This document shows, one piece after another, positions 52,427-63,300 of a stretch of 64,000 bases of DNA. The DNA comes from Argyresthia goedartella. Its lineage: Eukaryota > Arthropoda > Insecta > Lepidoptera > Argyresthiidae. Each line of letters starts with the position of its first letter. Position 1 is the first letter of the stretch. The notes under the pieces are model-generated. The model did not search any database. It was not told the DNA's origin and saw only the letters and a list, made by a program, of their open reading frames with translations. The stretch is taken from contig OX463836.1 in the NCBI GenBank assembly GCA_949825045.1, positions 9,131,829 through 9,195,828 on the forward strand. Reading direction: 5' to 3'. The position numbers and the translations under genes are program-made.

Positions 52427-55400
52427 CATTCACAATTCACAATTCTTTATTGCACAGAACATTAGAACAATACAATTATACACGAAATTAAAGGGCAAAG
52501 GCGAGCTTATCTCTCAACAGAGATTTCTTCCAGCAAACCTATCTGGATAGGATACGTATAAAATGAAAAGGGTAGTCTAGTGCAATTAAATACTTACCAA
52601 ATACCAATAAAATATGATACTTACTATAAAAATACATATAATAAAAGACATATTAGATAAAATAAATATAAACAAATAATAATAATAAATAGATAAATAC
52701 AATTACATACTTATATATACAATACCTATCATGAAAGAGAAAGTAAGTGCTCTTTCAAGCGATTCTTAAAGGAGAGGAGAGTGGGACTGTCCAGGGAAGT
52801 GCGTTCCACAGCCGAATGGCCCTCAGCCTGAACGAGTGCTCGTAGGCAACGGTGTTATGCTGCGGAATACATAGAAGAGACACCGTGTGAGATCTCCGCT
52901 CCTTGCCTCTGGAGAAAAGGAACTCAAAACGTTCACGAAGGTAGGAAGGATATCTGGGGTTTCTCAAGATGTTAAAGAGTAAAGCCAATATGTGGAAATC
53001 ACGGCGAAGACGAATCGGGAGCCAACCTAGTTCCTTGCGATACTGCAAGACGGTCATACTTGCGCAGCCCGAAGACGAACCGAATCCCGAGGTTCTGAAG
53101 TCGTTCGAGTTTATTCAGTTGTTCTTCGTTCGCACTCACCCAGCAACCATCGGCATAATCAATTAAAGGAAGTAGAAGGGACTGGGCTAGAGTGAGTTTA
53201 GTATGCCGTGGAAGAAAGTATTGTAATCTCCGAAGAGAGTGAAACGATGCAAAGACTCGTCTGCTGACCTCGGAGACATGGGGCGACCAAGACAGTATGT
53301 TATCGAACACAACTCCGAGATTTTTAGCTTTATCGCTGTATTTGATTACGGTTCCATCAAATATTAGAGGAGCGATTGGAAGTTGTTGTAACAGGTTAAG
53401 AGAGTATCGGGTTCCCAAGATCAAGGCCTGCGACTTGCTCGGGTCGAACAAAATCCCATATGAGAGGGCCCACTTCCTGATATTCTCGAGGTCAGCATTC
53501 AGAGCCTCCACAGCCGGAGTCACATCTCGCGGAGAGAAATGCCGGTATATTTGGAGGTCATCTGCGTAAAGATGATATGAAGAAGTAAGTACATCAGAGA
53601 TTGAGTTGATAAAAACCGAGAACAGAAGGGGTGAAAGGGGTGATCGCACCAATCGGTGGATGTCTCCTCAGAATTGATGCGTTGTTGTCGATCTCTGAGA
53701 TAGGAGTCAAACCAGCGGGCGGCATGAGAGGAGATATTAAGTGAATGGAGGATCGCAACCAGGATATCAAAATCCACGCAGTTGAAAGCGCTGCTGAAGT
53801 CAAGCAGTGCCAGCACAGACATCCTCTTCTGATCCATCGCAAGTTGGATGTCATCTGTCACTTTGAGTAGAGCGGTGGTAGTGCTGTGACCCGGCCTGAA
53901 GCCCGATTGGAATGGATTAAGGAGATTCATGGAGGAAAGATAGGTGGATAGTTGAGTGTGTACAATGGATTCAAGGACTTTGGAAAGGATTGGCAGGATA
54001 GAAATAGGACGAAATTTTTTGTAGGAAGTTGGGTTGGATGTTTTAGGCAAAGGGATCACGAGAGCACGTTTCCACTGACTAGGGAAGTGACAGTAAGAGA
54101 GTGAAGCATTAATTATGTGAGTGATAACCGGCAGCAATTTTCCAAGAACACTTGTCAACATTTAGCAGATTTTGTCATAGCCGACGGCTTTTGACGAGAT
54201 TGCTAGCACTGCTTTCCTGACTGCAGTGATACTAACATGACGCAGATTGAAAGAAGAGTGGCAGGAGACAGTCCTGGAAAGCAAGTAACGGAGTGTGGCA
54301 TCCTTGACAGATGGATCCATCTGGACGGGGGGGACAGCAAAAAAATGATTGAGACCGTTAAGGTCGATGTTACCAACCGTTAGGTCCTGGGACTTACCAA
54401 TACCAAGGGTCTTCAGAAATTTCCAAACTTGTGCAGGGGCGTAGTTCTCGATACATTCAAATATATGACGGCGTTTGGCATCTCGACACAGACGGGAGCA
54501 GCGATTACGAAAACTTTTGTATGCTAAGAGATTTTCGTCGGTCGGATCCTTTTTGTATTTAGTCTTGGCACGGTTTCTCTTACCCATCAGACCCTTAATG
54601 GTATCAGTAAGCCATGGAGCGGGGAGATGTTTAACTTTAACCTTCTTGACAGGAGCATGTTTGTCAAACAAGCTCAGGACAATCGTTTTAAAGTTCTGGA
54701 CCTTATCATAAACGGACTCACTTCCAGAACAAGGGTCCAATCTATGGAAGAGGCGTCGGATTTAAGGGAAGTGACATCAATACCCTTGAAACTACGAAGT
54801 TCAAGAAACTTAGTTCTACGCTTGGGGGGCCTAATTTTGTAGGATAGGTAGGGGAAGAATGTGTAAATTCAAGGAGTTAACAATGGATTGCAGTTTGGCT
54901 GATCGAGCATTGTTTTTAAGGAGGCAGGTGTTAAAATCACCACGAATAAGCGTAACAGGATAATGAGGAGACAGGTCATTAAGAAGAGTTTCAAAAGATT
55001 CAAAGTAATCTATGCGAAGAGTGGGGCTGTAGTAAACACCCAGAAGAACTTTATTGTGACGAAGACATATCTCTAAAAATAAGTGTTCCGCAGAACTTGT
55101 GGCTGATAACTTTGCAGGAGATGTCAGAACGAAGATAGATGGCAACGCCGCCATCAGCCTTACCCGTTCTATCATTAGGAAAGAGCCTGAACCCTTGCAG
55201 AGCATAACTGGAAGAAGAGAGGGATGGCTTGAGGAAAGATTCGGAGACAAGAATTCCGTGAATATTCTGGTCAATGAAGGCATCGAGAAGATCAGCGTAG
55301 CTGGCGTGAATGCTCTGGGCATTAATATGCACGATGTTGAGATTAAAGCCAAGGGTCGAGAACACGCGTTTCAGTTTATCAGACAAAGAGCCATCCGCCG

Positions 55401-55454
55401 ACAACTCACCTCCCGCACTAATTGAAACATCGCTATCAGAGCTAGAAAAGAAGC
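52427..55454 (-). mobile_element. CR1/jockey-like non-LTR retrotransposon, minus strand, interrupted by BEL/Pao element 2
   Basis: The 3' end (52427-52450) carries AATTGTG repeats instead of poly(A), and its 3' UTR has GGCGAGCTTATCTCT as at 33966-34090. The coding part runs 55454 to 52755. Its 5' start lies on the far side of the BEL/Pao insertion, at 63121 onward. It was inserted into or beside an older plus-strand relative. Confidence 0.85.
52755..55454 (-). pseudogene. Endonuclease-RT ORF of the minus-strand CR1/jockey-like element
   Basis: Endonuclease has NIVHINAQSIHASYADLLDA, LVSESFLKPSL, LLGVYYSP and IRGDFNTCLL. RT has SSKAVGYDKI, FRPISILPILSKVLE, FQSGFRPGHSTTTALL, LALLDFSSAFNCVDFDIL, SPLLFSVFINSISDVL and LYADDLQIY. 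The end has ERFEFLFSRGKERR and FRLRAIRLWNALP. Several frameshifts (near 55070, 53640, 53040 and others) and stops (for example TAA at 54162) disable it. The frame stays open across its break at 55454 into 63121-63153, where the ATG lies. Confidence 0.88.
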
Positions 55455-56017
55455 TGTTTAATATTTATGCTTCGGAACGCACCGGTTTTTTGTTGCGCGG
55501 ATCGACCGCGAGTAATCGGGACATCACTAGCGAAAACGGAACCGCAGTTGTCACTCGTACCAACGAGATGAAAAATTAGAGGTTATCTTTTCTCGTCGGG
55601 AGAAAAAAAACATGTCTGCTCAGGCGTCGGGCCATTGATTGTATTTCGGTGTAACAATTGTCTAATACAGGTGTCGAGCCTGGTCGGAGTGTTAATCATC
55701 AACATCGTCGGGAAATAAGTAGATTCGCGTCAGCGGTTGAGTGATCCGTGTTGTGATTGGACATCGTCGTATCGGACGGCGACTCCTCGTGTCGGCAGGC
55801 AGCACGCCGGCGACAGCGTCGGGCAGCGAATAGTGACATTCGTTTCCTATCCTATCCAAACTTGTGCTCCTATCCCGCATTCCTGCCTCGAATCGAGCTT
55901 TCGAATTCCGGTCTACGACGGCAAGGTAAAGTAACAATCAAGATTTTCTCTCCCGTGCTGGCAAAAACCCAGCCCCTCAAGATTCCACGCCGTTCGGTTG
56001 AGGCGTGGAATTAAACA
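55455..56017 (+). repeat. 5' LTR of BEL/Pao element 2
   Basis: 563 bp, TGTTTAA...TTAAACA. It differs from the 3' LTR at about five positions, for example GTTGTCACT versus GCTGCCACT. A short CCACGCC...GGCGTGG hairpin lies just before its end. Confidence 0.95.
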
Positions 56018-56334
56018 TTTTGGTAGCAGAGCGTGGTTTCCTAGTGGGAAATCACCGATTGACGGACGGTTGTAGGGTTGTTGCCACATTGTAGTTGGGA
56101 GAAAAGAATATCTCAGATTGGCCGGCAAGTCGGCAATGAGTCTGTGGTCGGTATACCACAATTAAAGTTCATTTTCGGTTAGTGAAAGTATAAGTGTCAA
56201 TTTAGTTAACAATTATTATAAATTTGTAGTCGGAAACTACTGTTTGTGCGCATAAAAGATTGAACAGTCATTCTGCGAAGTAACTAGATTGTATTACTTG
56301 CGGTAGAACGTCGGGTTCTATAGTACTGCAGTGT

Positions 56335-56375
56335 GACCCTGCTCTGTAAACCGAAATGGTTTACAGAGCAGGGTC
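56335..56375 (+). promoter_or_regulatory. 18-bp perfect hairpin in the leader of BEL/Pao element 2
   Basis: GACCCTGCTCTGTAAACC (56335-56352) pairs perfectly with 56358-56375 around the loop GAAAT. It lies in the 821-nt leader between the LTR and gag, where retroelements place packaging or dimerisation structures. Role is inferred from position only. Confidence 0.6.
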
Positions 56376-56838
56376 AGGCTATTTAAGGGGTATTAAGCTG
56401 ATTTTGCTGACCTCAGTAGATGTGTGGGTCATATAAGAGGGGCCACTTCTAGAAGGTCACAGCTATCTTCATTATATTAAAAATAGCTTGGATTTCGGAA
56501 TCCAGTGTGGTTTAGGGTGCTATATTGTTTAGGTTTATAGTCTCGGAGCCCACCTCTTATTATTTTGTATTGTTTTCATAATCAAGTTTTGTGGGTTATT
56601 TTTGTATTGTGTTTTATGGTGGCATTCTCTAATTGATTTAGAGTGTATATTTATAAGGTGTATGTCCACAGGGCGACCATATTAAATATTGTTTAGGATT
56701 TAATTGTTTTAGTGGTTGCCTTGGTTTTTACAACTTAGTTTTAATTTCTGTGCCCAGCGCTGACGGGCAAGTGCTGGTCTCTGGCTGTGCTTAGTTCGGT
56801 AGTGAAGCATAGGACCAGAAACAATTGAATCGGTAACC

Positions 56839-58638
56839 ATGGCACCTTCGCCCTTGACGGTACTGCGGTATGGTGTCCGTGAGGAGATGAGATGGCTCGC
56901 CCGTACTCACAAGTATGTGGAGCGACCTGACATGGACGATGTCCTGCTCAAGCGTGTGGAGGACGCAATGACACGCGTCGGGAAGGTGTGTCGGCTGGCT
57001 GCGGAGGCTGAAGCCCTCGGGCTTACGGATGAGGCTTCGGTGGCTGCAGTGAAGCAGCTCCGCGCGGATGCTGACCAAGCGATGGAGTGCTTGGGCGACA
57101 TCGAGCGTCGCGCGGAGAAAATTAAGCGGTCGCGACGGAATGACCGCGGGGAGGGTAGCGGAGACCCGCCCCCTAAGGGTGTTGTTGGACGGCTGCCACA
57201 CCTGGAGATTCCGGCCTTCGGTGGGGCAATTGATGAGTGGCCGGCATTCATCAATTTGTTCGATAGTTTGGTCCACGGTCGGGACGACCTGGACAACGCC
57301 TACAAGTTGGCCCAACTATTGATGGCACTGCGGGGTGAACCGAAGGAGTTGGTCGGTCACCTAACGGTCACGGCAGGCAATTACGAGATAGCCCGGTCCA
57401 TATTGTTTGACCGCTACCAGCACAAACGGCGGTTGGTTGATGCGCAGCTGGGGAAGCTGTTTAGCATCCCAAGAGTAACCCGGGATGTTGACATCCGGGT
57501 ACAGGTGCTCAACCCTGTGCTGGTGGCCACTAAGGCCCTTCAGAACCTTGGTCTGCCGGTAGACCAATGGTCATATATCGTGTTGTATATGGTTTTGTCA
57601 CGGTTGCCTGCAGCTGTTCAAAGTCGGTTTGAACAGCTGCATGGGGGCAGTAGCTCGGAACTGCCCACGCTCGTCCAATTAACGGATTTTTTGGAGGGTG
57701 AATGCAGGAGATGCGACACATTGGATACGGAGGCCAGTGTGCAGCGCCAACCCGCGCGGATGCGGGAGGGGCCGCGCCCCCCGCCCCCACGGGGGGGTGG
57801 GCGGTCAAAACAATTTGGCGTTTTGAATGCCGCGCCGTCGGGTGACGGCTGTGTGCACTGCGACAGTGCCGGTCATGAGGTGACCAGTTGCGCCAACTTT
57901 AAGGCGCTCGGGGTAGCTGCCCGCAGGAAGGTAGTCTTCCGCCACCGATTGTGTTTCGGTTGTTTGGGGCCGCACCCGCTGAGCGAGTGCTCACGCGCGT
58001 TCCCATGTGAGTGCTGCGGTGGCAAGCACCACATCGTGTTGTGCCTGAACCGGTCAGGCCCTTCGGACGGTCACCAGGGCCGGACTCAGGTTGGTCGGTC
58101 ACAGGGCCCAACCAGGGCCGGACCCAGTCCCCCTCCGGGCAACGGGAGTCACCAACGGGGTGACTGGGGTACCCGCGGACGGGACCCCCCCCGAGGGGAA
58201 GGGGGCAGCGCGGGGGGTAACAGGCGGGATAGCCGGGGTTCGGTCGCCGCTGTCCAGGGTCAGCGAGGACTTCGGGCCGCTGGCTCACCGCGTGTTACGG
58301 GCGGGTGTCAGATGGCACCTATGAGTGGCGCGAAGGCTGGGAGCCCACCACCTTCTGCGCCACCCTGCCCGTCGCTCTGGGAGGCGAACAGTCGGATGTC
58401 GCCCCCATTCCTAGAGCGCCCCAGGTTGGATCCGCTCTCCCCCCTCCATCCACGCTGGCCACCGGGCACACCGTACACAGTCCGGTATGGTCGGATACCG
58501 GGACAGCGAGGGGCCTATTATGCGGGTTGGGACCCCCTGATGTACACACGGTCTGATATGCCACCGGCATATCAGAAGCCGAGTTACCAGGCCGACGGGG
58601 GTCCCAGCGGGTTCGGATCCCGCGGAGGTTCCCGCTAG
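56839..58638 (+). CDS. Gag of BEL/Pao element 2, ends in UAG
   Basis: 599 residues from an ATG in good context (ACCATGG). Residues about 115-300 hold the DUF1759-type core (LPHLEIPAFGGAIDEWPAFI). Zinc motifs are CVHCDSAGHEVTSC, CFGCLGPHPLSEC and CECCGGKHHIVLC. A Pro/Gly-rich tail of about 190 residues follows. The stop UAG (58636-58638) is followed by GGACAC, and the same frame continues into protease. Confidence 0.95.
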   Translation: MAPSPLTVLRYGVREEMRWLARTHKYVERPDMDDVLLKRVEDAMTRVGKVCRLAAEAEALGLTDEASVAAVKQLRADADQAMECLGDIERRAEKIKRSRRNDRGEGSGDPPPKGVVGRLPHLEIPAFGGAIDEWPAFINLFDSLVHGRDDLDNAYKLAQLLMALRGEPKELVGHLTVTAGNYEIARSILFDRYQHKRRLVDAQLGKLFSIPRVTRDVDIRVQVLNPVLVATKALQNLGLPVDQWSYIVLYMVLSRLPAAVQSRFEQLHGGSSSELPTLVQLTDFLEGECRRCDTLDTEASVQRQPARMREGPRPPPPRGGGRSKQFGVLNAAPSGDGCVHCDSAGHEVTSCANFKALGVAARRKVVFRHRLCFGCLGPHPLSECSRAFPCECCGGKHHIVLCLNRSGPSDGHQGRTQVGRSQGPTRAGPSPPPGNGSHQRGDWGTRGRDPPRGEGGSAGGNRRDSRGSVAAVQGQRGLRAAGSPRVTGGCQMAPMSGAKAGSPPPSAPPCPSLWEANSRMSPPFLERPRLDPLSPLHPRWPPGTPYTVRYGRIPGQRGAYYAGWDPLMYTRSDMPPAYQKPSYQADGGPSGFGSRGGSR

Positions 58639-61600
58639 GGACACGCCGCCCACTTACAGGGTGCCGCCACTCCACAGACGGTCATGCTCCCCACCGCCTC
58701 GGTGATAGCGTGGAGTTCGGACGGCAAATCTTGTGTGGCACGAGCACTATTGGACTCGGGGGCCCAGGGGTGCTTAGTCTCGTGCAACCTTGTAAGACGG
58801 TTGGGCATTTCGGTAAGGGAGTATCCACATTCCATTCGGGGAATTGGGAACACGGAAGTCGGTTCCGTTAAGGGAGTATGTCAGATTACTCTCTCGTCAC
58901 GGGTGGATTCATCGGTGAATCTGACGGTCACGGCATTAGTCATGCCTAATGTGATGGGCTCACACCCTCACGTACGGTTGTCGCCCTCGGTGCGGCAGTT
59001 GGTCGCTGGGTTGTCACTGGCTGACCCGGAGTTCGATATTCCGGGCCCAGTAGACATTTTATTGGGTGTCGATGCCTTGGGATACCTGTTAGTGCCAGGT
59101 GTCCACGTGTTGCAGGCGACTGGTCTGGTTTCGGTCAACACCAGACTGGGCCATGCGGTAATGGGTCCGGTCATGCCGGCTGCCCCACGCCTAGCGACTC
59201 GTAGTCCCTTATTCGGTTCTGTACTCTCGGAGGTGATACAGAAGTTTTGGGAGGTGGAGGAACCACCTACGGTCCGCCGGTTGGACCCGGTTGAAGAAGA
59301 GTGTGAACAGTTTTATCGGAACAATACTGGTCGCCTTCGGTCAGGTCGATTTCTCACACGTCTTCCATTCCGGAGTGATCGCCCACCGCTGGGCAGTTCA
59401 CACCATGCAGCCGAGACGCGGCTTCTGTCGATGGAACGACGCATGAAGCGTGACGGGATTTTCCGGCGGAAGTACGTCGACTTCATGCGGGAATACGAGT
59501 CGCTCGGCCACATGTCGGTTTCGGGTATCGACTGGAAGCGTGAAGACCACTGCTTCCTGCCCCATCACGCGGTCTTGAGGACCCCGGAGGGCAAAATACG
59601 GGTAGTGTTCGATGGATCGGCATCAACATCTAACGGCATGAACCTGAACCAGTGTTTGCATTCAGGGCCGAAGTTGAACCATGACATCGCGGATGTTATC
59701 ACACGGTTCCGTCGACACAATGTTGTGTTTGTAGCTGACATCCGGATGATGTTTAGACAGACGGTCATTCACCCTGACGATAGACGGTATCAGCTGATAC
59801 TGTGGCGAGAGAGCCCAGATCAGCCCATCAGGGTGTACGAGCTGAACACCAACACGTACGGGCTACGGTCTAGTCCTTATTTGGCGATTCGCACTCTGCG
59901 GGAGTTAGCGGATCGAGAACGGTTAAACTTCCCTAGAGGAGCAGCGATCCTGGAGCAGGATCTCTACGTGGACGATATCTGTACCGGTGCAGATTCCGTA
60001 GAGGAGGCGCTCGCTCGACGGGACGAGCTAGTTGAGCTCTTACGGGGTGGAGGTTACGAGCTCCGGAAATCGATTTCGAACTCTCCAGAGTTACTGACTG
60101 GTCTTCCGGATGACTACCAGCAGGAACCCCACATTTTTGAAAATTTGGAAAATCCAAATATGTTGTCGGTATTAGGCGTCCAGTACCAGCCGGTGTCAGA
60201 CATGTTTTCGTATCGGGTCGAGTTGGACTCCCCGAAGGTCTGGACGAAACGGAACGTCCTTTCAACGGTGGCTAGGATATTTGATCCAAACGGGTGGATC
60301 ACCCCGGTAACATTTCAGCTCAAGTGTTTTATGCAGCAATTGTGGTCTGCTGAGCTGAAATGGGACGACCCGATCGGCGGGTCATTGAGCTCAGAGTGGG
60401 ACTCGTTCTTTTCGACCCTCCCTGGCATCAATCGGATTTCACTGCCACGGAGGTTGGTCCCCACCAAACGATACACCGCCACCCTGCATGGGTTTTGCGA
60501 TGCCTCGGAGAAGGGCTACGGAGCTGCGGTATATCTGCGTACGGTCGACTCCTCGGGGGAGGTTGATGTGCGGTTGGTCATGGCCAAGAGCAAGGTTGCG
60601 CCGTTGCGCACTCGCCTGACCATTCCCAAATTAGAGCTTTCGGGAGCGGCTCTCCTGACTCGTCTGCTCAACCACACGATGACGGTTCTTCGTGGGTCAA
60701 TAGCGTTAGAAGATACGGTCTACGCTTGGACGGACAGCCAGATCGTGTTATGCTGGCTGAAGGCTTCAGTTCACAAGCTGGAGATTTTTGTGGCGAATCG
60801 GGTTTCGCAGATTTTGAATTCGGAGGTTCCCTTGATCTGGAGATATGTTCCAGGGGAAATGAACCCAGCAGACTGTGCGTCTCGTGGGTGTCACGCTCCG
60901 GAGTTAGTTGGACATTCCTTGTGGTGGGGTCCAAAATGGTTGACTCAAGCCGAATCGGATTGGCCAATCAGTCCACGCGTTACCACGGCGAACGGCGCCT
61001 TGACAGTCGGTGTCTGTACGACGCAACCAGAGCCGGAAGAGGAGTTCAGCCTGCTGGAACGGTACAGCTCGCTCGACAAGCTGGTCAATGTGACCGCCTG
61101 GATCTGCCGATTTGCGCGGAATTGTCGGAATTCTGAGGCGCAACGAGTGCGGACACAGGTCCTGACACCACGGGAACGGAACCATGCGTTGTTCGCATTG
61201 GTACGGAACGTGCAGACGGTGCACTTTAAGCCCGAATTGGACATTCTGAGACGCGGACGCGTCCAACTGAAGGGAGCTGTGGCTCGGCTCAACCCGTTTA
61301 TTGACCCTCAAGGATTGCTGAGGGTAGGAGGTCGGCTGCGGAATGCCAACCTGCCTTATGCGGCTCGCCACCCGTTGTTACTCCCTAGGAAAGGGAAGTT
61401 GGTCGAACTGTTGATACAGGATCGACACATTCGGAATGGGCATATCGGATGCCACGCCTTGATGGCGTTTCTCCAGCGCGAGTTCTGGATTCTATCGGGA
61501 AGACGCTTAGTGCGTAGCGTCGTATTTCGGTGCCTACCTTGTTATCGGGCCAAGGCGGCTTCGATGCAGCCCCAGATGGGCGATTTGCCCTCGGATAGGG

Positions 61601-62526
61601 TTAACGAAATCCGGCCCTTTGCGGGTGTCGGAACGGATTTCGCGGGACCATTCATGGTCAAGTCTTCACAGCTACGGAACGCCAGATTAGTGAAGGCATA
61701 CCTGTGCGTCTTCGTGTGCTTGGCCACGAAGGCAGTCCACTTGGAGGTGGTCAGTGACCTCACTACAGAGGCATTTATCGCATGTCTAGATCGGTTCGTC
61801 TCACGAAGGGGCCTCCCGACATTAATCCGTTCGGACAACGGCACAAATTTTGTCGGAGCCAGGCGATATCTGCAGGAGGTCACTCAATTCCTGAACGGTA
61901 ACCAGGAGGCCATCGGTACGGCTTGCTCCCGACGAGGGATTGAATGGGTTTTCAGTCCGCCGGGATGTCCTCATTGGGGAGGAATTTTTGAGGCTGCGGT
62001 TAAATCGGCTAAGTCGCACCTGACGAGGATCATCGGTGAGACCTCTCTACGCTTTGAAGAGCTTGCGACGCTGTTCTATAAAATTGAAATGACACTGAAC
62101 TCGCGTCCGTTGTGCCCGCTCAGTTCGGATCCAAATGATTTGGAAGCGTTGACTCCGGGTCACTTCCTGATAGGTCAGCCCCTTAACGCCCTGCCAGAAT
62201 ACCCATTCGGTGATGTTAAGTTAAGTCGGTTAACTAGGTGGCAGATGTTGCAGCAGATGGCTCAAGATTTTTGGAAACGGTGGTCCCTTGAGTACTTGCA
62301 CATCTTGCAGCAGCGCCTTAAGTGGACTGACCGGACGAGCCCCCCTCAAGTCGGTGATTTGGTGCTGATTAAGGATGCGAACCTGCCATCATTGAGATGG
62401 AGACGAGGACGGATCGTCAAATTGTACACGGGTCGGGATGGCACGCCTCGATCAGCAGAAGTCAAGGTGGGGGACTCGGTCCTCAAGAGAGCGGTCATAA
62501 CACTTTCTCGCCTTCCTATTGATTAG
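58639..62526 (+). CDS. Protease-RT-RNase H-integrase of BEL/Pao element 2, in frame with Gag
   Basis: The frame is open from the codon after the gag UAG; the first ATG is at 58684, 15 codons on, giving 1,280 residues. Protease has ALLDSGAQGCLVS. RT has HHAVLRTPEGKIRVVFDGSA and LYVDDICTGADS. RNase H has LHGFCDASEKGYGAAVY and WTDSQIVLCWL. Integrase has an H2-C2 finger (HIRNGHIG and CLPCYRAKA), then DFAGPF, SDNGTNFVGA and HWGGIFEAAVK with all three acidic residues. No frameshift or internal stop. It is the largest clean ORF in the window. Confidence 0.96.
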   Translation, partial: GHAAHLQGAATPQTVMLPTASVIAWSSDGKSCVARALLDSGAQGCLVSCNLVRRLGISVREYPHSIRGIGNTEVGSVKGVCQITLSSRVDSSVNLTVTALVMPNVMGSHPHVRLSPSVRQLVAGLSLADPEFDIPGPVDILLGVDALGYLLVPGVHVLQATGLVSVNTRLGHAVMGPVMPAAPRLATRSPLFGSVLSEVIQKFWEVEEPPTVRRLDPVEEECEQFYRNNTGRLRSGRFLTRLPFRSDRPPLGSSHHAAETRLLSMERRMKRDGIFRRKYVDFMREYESLGHMSVSGIDWKREDHCFLPHHAVLRTPEGKIRVVFDGSASTSNGMNLNQCLHSGPKLNHDIADVITRFRRHNVVFVADIRMMFRQTVIHPDDRRYQLILWRESPDQPIRVYELNTNTYGLRSSPYLAIRTLRELADRERLNFPRGAAILEQDLYVDDICTGADSVEEALARRDELVELLRGGGYELRKSISNSPELLTGLPDDYQQEPHIFENLENPNMLSVLGVQYQPVSDMFSYRVELDSPKVWTKRNVLSTVARIFDPNGWITPVTFQLKCFMQQLWSAELKWDDPIGGSLSSEWDSFFSTLPGINRISLPRRLVPTKRYTATLHGFCDASEKGYGAAVYLRTVDSSGEVDVRLVMAKSKVAPLRTRLTIPKLELSGAALLTRLLNHTMTVLRGSIALEDTVYAWTDSQIVLCWLKASVHKLEIFVANRVSQILNSEVPLIWRYVPGEMNPADCASRGCHAPELVGHSLWWGPKWLTQAESDWPISPRVTTANGALTVGVCTTQPEPEEEFSLLERYSSLDKLVNVTAWICRFARNCRNSEAQRVRTQVLTPRERNHALFALVRNVQTVHFKPELDILRRGRVQLKGAVARLNPFIDPQGLLRVGGRLRNANLPYAARHPLLLPRKGKLVELLIQDRHIRNGHIGCHALMAFLQREFWILSGRRLVRSVVFRCLPCYRAKAASMQPQMGDLPSDRVNEIRPFAGVGTDFAGPFMVKSSQLRNARLVKAYLCVFVCLATKAVHLEVVSDLTTEAFIACLDRFVSRRGLPTLIRSDNGTNFVGARRYLQEVTQFLNGNQEAIGTACSRRGIEWVFSPPGCPHWGGIFEAAVKSAKSHLTRIIGETSLRFEELATLFYKIEMTLNSRPLCPLSSDPNDLEALTPGHFLIGQPLNALPEYPFGDVKLSRLTRWQMLQQMAQDFWKRWSLEYLHILQQRLKWTDRTSPPQVGDLVLIKDANLPSLRWRRGRIVKLYTGRDGTPRSAEVKVGDSVLKRAVITLSRLPID

Positions 62527-62557
62527 GGACAGTTTCGGGCCTGTCCGGGCGGGTGAC

Positions 62558-63120
62558 TGTTTAATATTTATGCTTCGGAACGCACCGGTTTTTTGTTGCG
62601 CGGATCGACCGCGAGTAATCGGGACATCACTAGCGAAAACGGAACCGCAGCTGCCACTCGTACCAACGAGATGAAAAATTAGAGGTTATCTTTTCTCGTC
62701 GGGAGAAAAAAAACATGTCTGCTCAGGCGTCGGGCCATTGATTGTATTTCGGTGTAACAATTGTCTAATACAGGTGTCGAGCCTGGTCGGAGTGTTAATC
62801 ATCAACATCGTCGGGAAATATGTAGATTCGCGTCAGCGGTTGAGTGATCCGTGTTGTGATTGGACATCGTCGTATCGGACGGCGACTCCTCGTGTCGGCA
62901 GGCAGCACGCCGGCGACAGCGTCGGGAAGCGAATAGTGACATTCGTTTCCTATCCTATCCAAACTTGTGCTCCTATCCCGCATTCCTGCCTCGAATCGAG
63001 CTTTCGAATTCCGGTCTACGACGGCAAGGTAAAGTAACAATCAAGATTTTCTCTCCCGTGCTGACAAAAACCCAGCCCCTCAAGATTCCACGCCGTTCGG
63101 TTGAGGCGTGGAATTAAACA
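62558..63120 (+). repeat. 3' LTR of BEL/Pao element 2
   Basis: 563 bp, preceded by a G-rich but weak purine tract (GGGCGGGTGAC) and followed by the GAAGC target duplication. Confidence 0.95.
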
Positions 63121-63300
63121 GAAGCTATCGTTAAAATTGTTTAAGGTATTCATAAACTAAATAGATATACATATAAATTATAAAATAAATTTATATTAAT
63201 AGGATCTACTTTAAAATACTTTTGGTTCCAAGCCTGAACTCAGTCTTTCACTGGGCATGCTGGGAAAGAAATCAAGTTTAACGGAAATCAACTTGCAATA
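63121..63300 (-). mobile_element. 5' end of the minus-strand CR1/jockey-like element, beyond BEL/Pao element 2
   Basis: On the minus strand an ATG at 63153-63151 opens a frame that runs without a break into the ORF at 55454 once the LTR element and one GAAGC copy are ignored. Upstream AT-rich sequence is probably its 5' UTR; the exact start is not visible. Confidence 0.65.

Larger units (their letters stand above)
55455..63120 (+). mobile_element. BEL/Pao LTR retrotransposon 2, full length
   Basis: Two 563-bp LTRs (55455-56017 and 62558-63120) start TGTTTAA and end TTAAACA, an inverted terminal pair, and differ at about five sites. The target duplication is GAAGC (55450-55454 and 63121-63125). 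The primer-binding site candidate TGGTAGCAGAGCG starts at 56021. One gag-pol frame, 56839-62526, has one UAG. It is older than element 1, judging by LTR divergence. Confidence 0.97.

Noticed and set aside
58319..58853. Long minus-strand ORFs opposite the BEL/Pao genes
   Set aside because: They are shadows created by the GC-biased codons of gag-pol; no domain or start context supports them.
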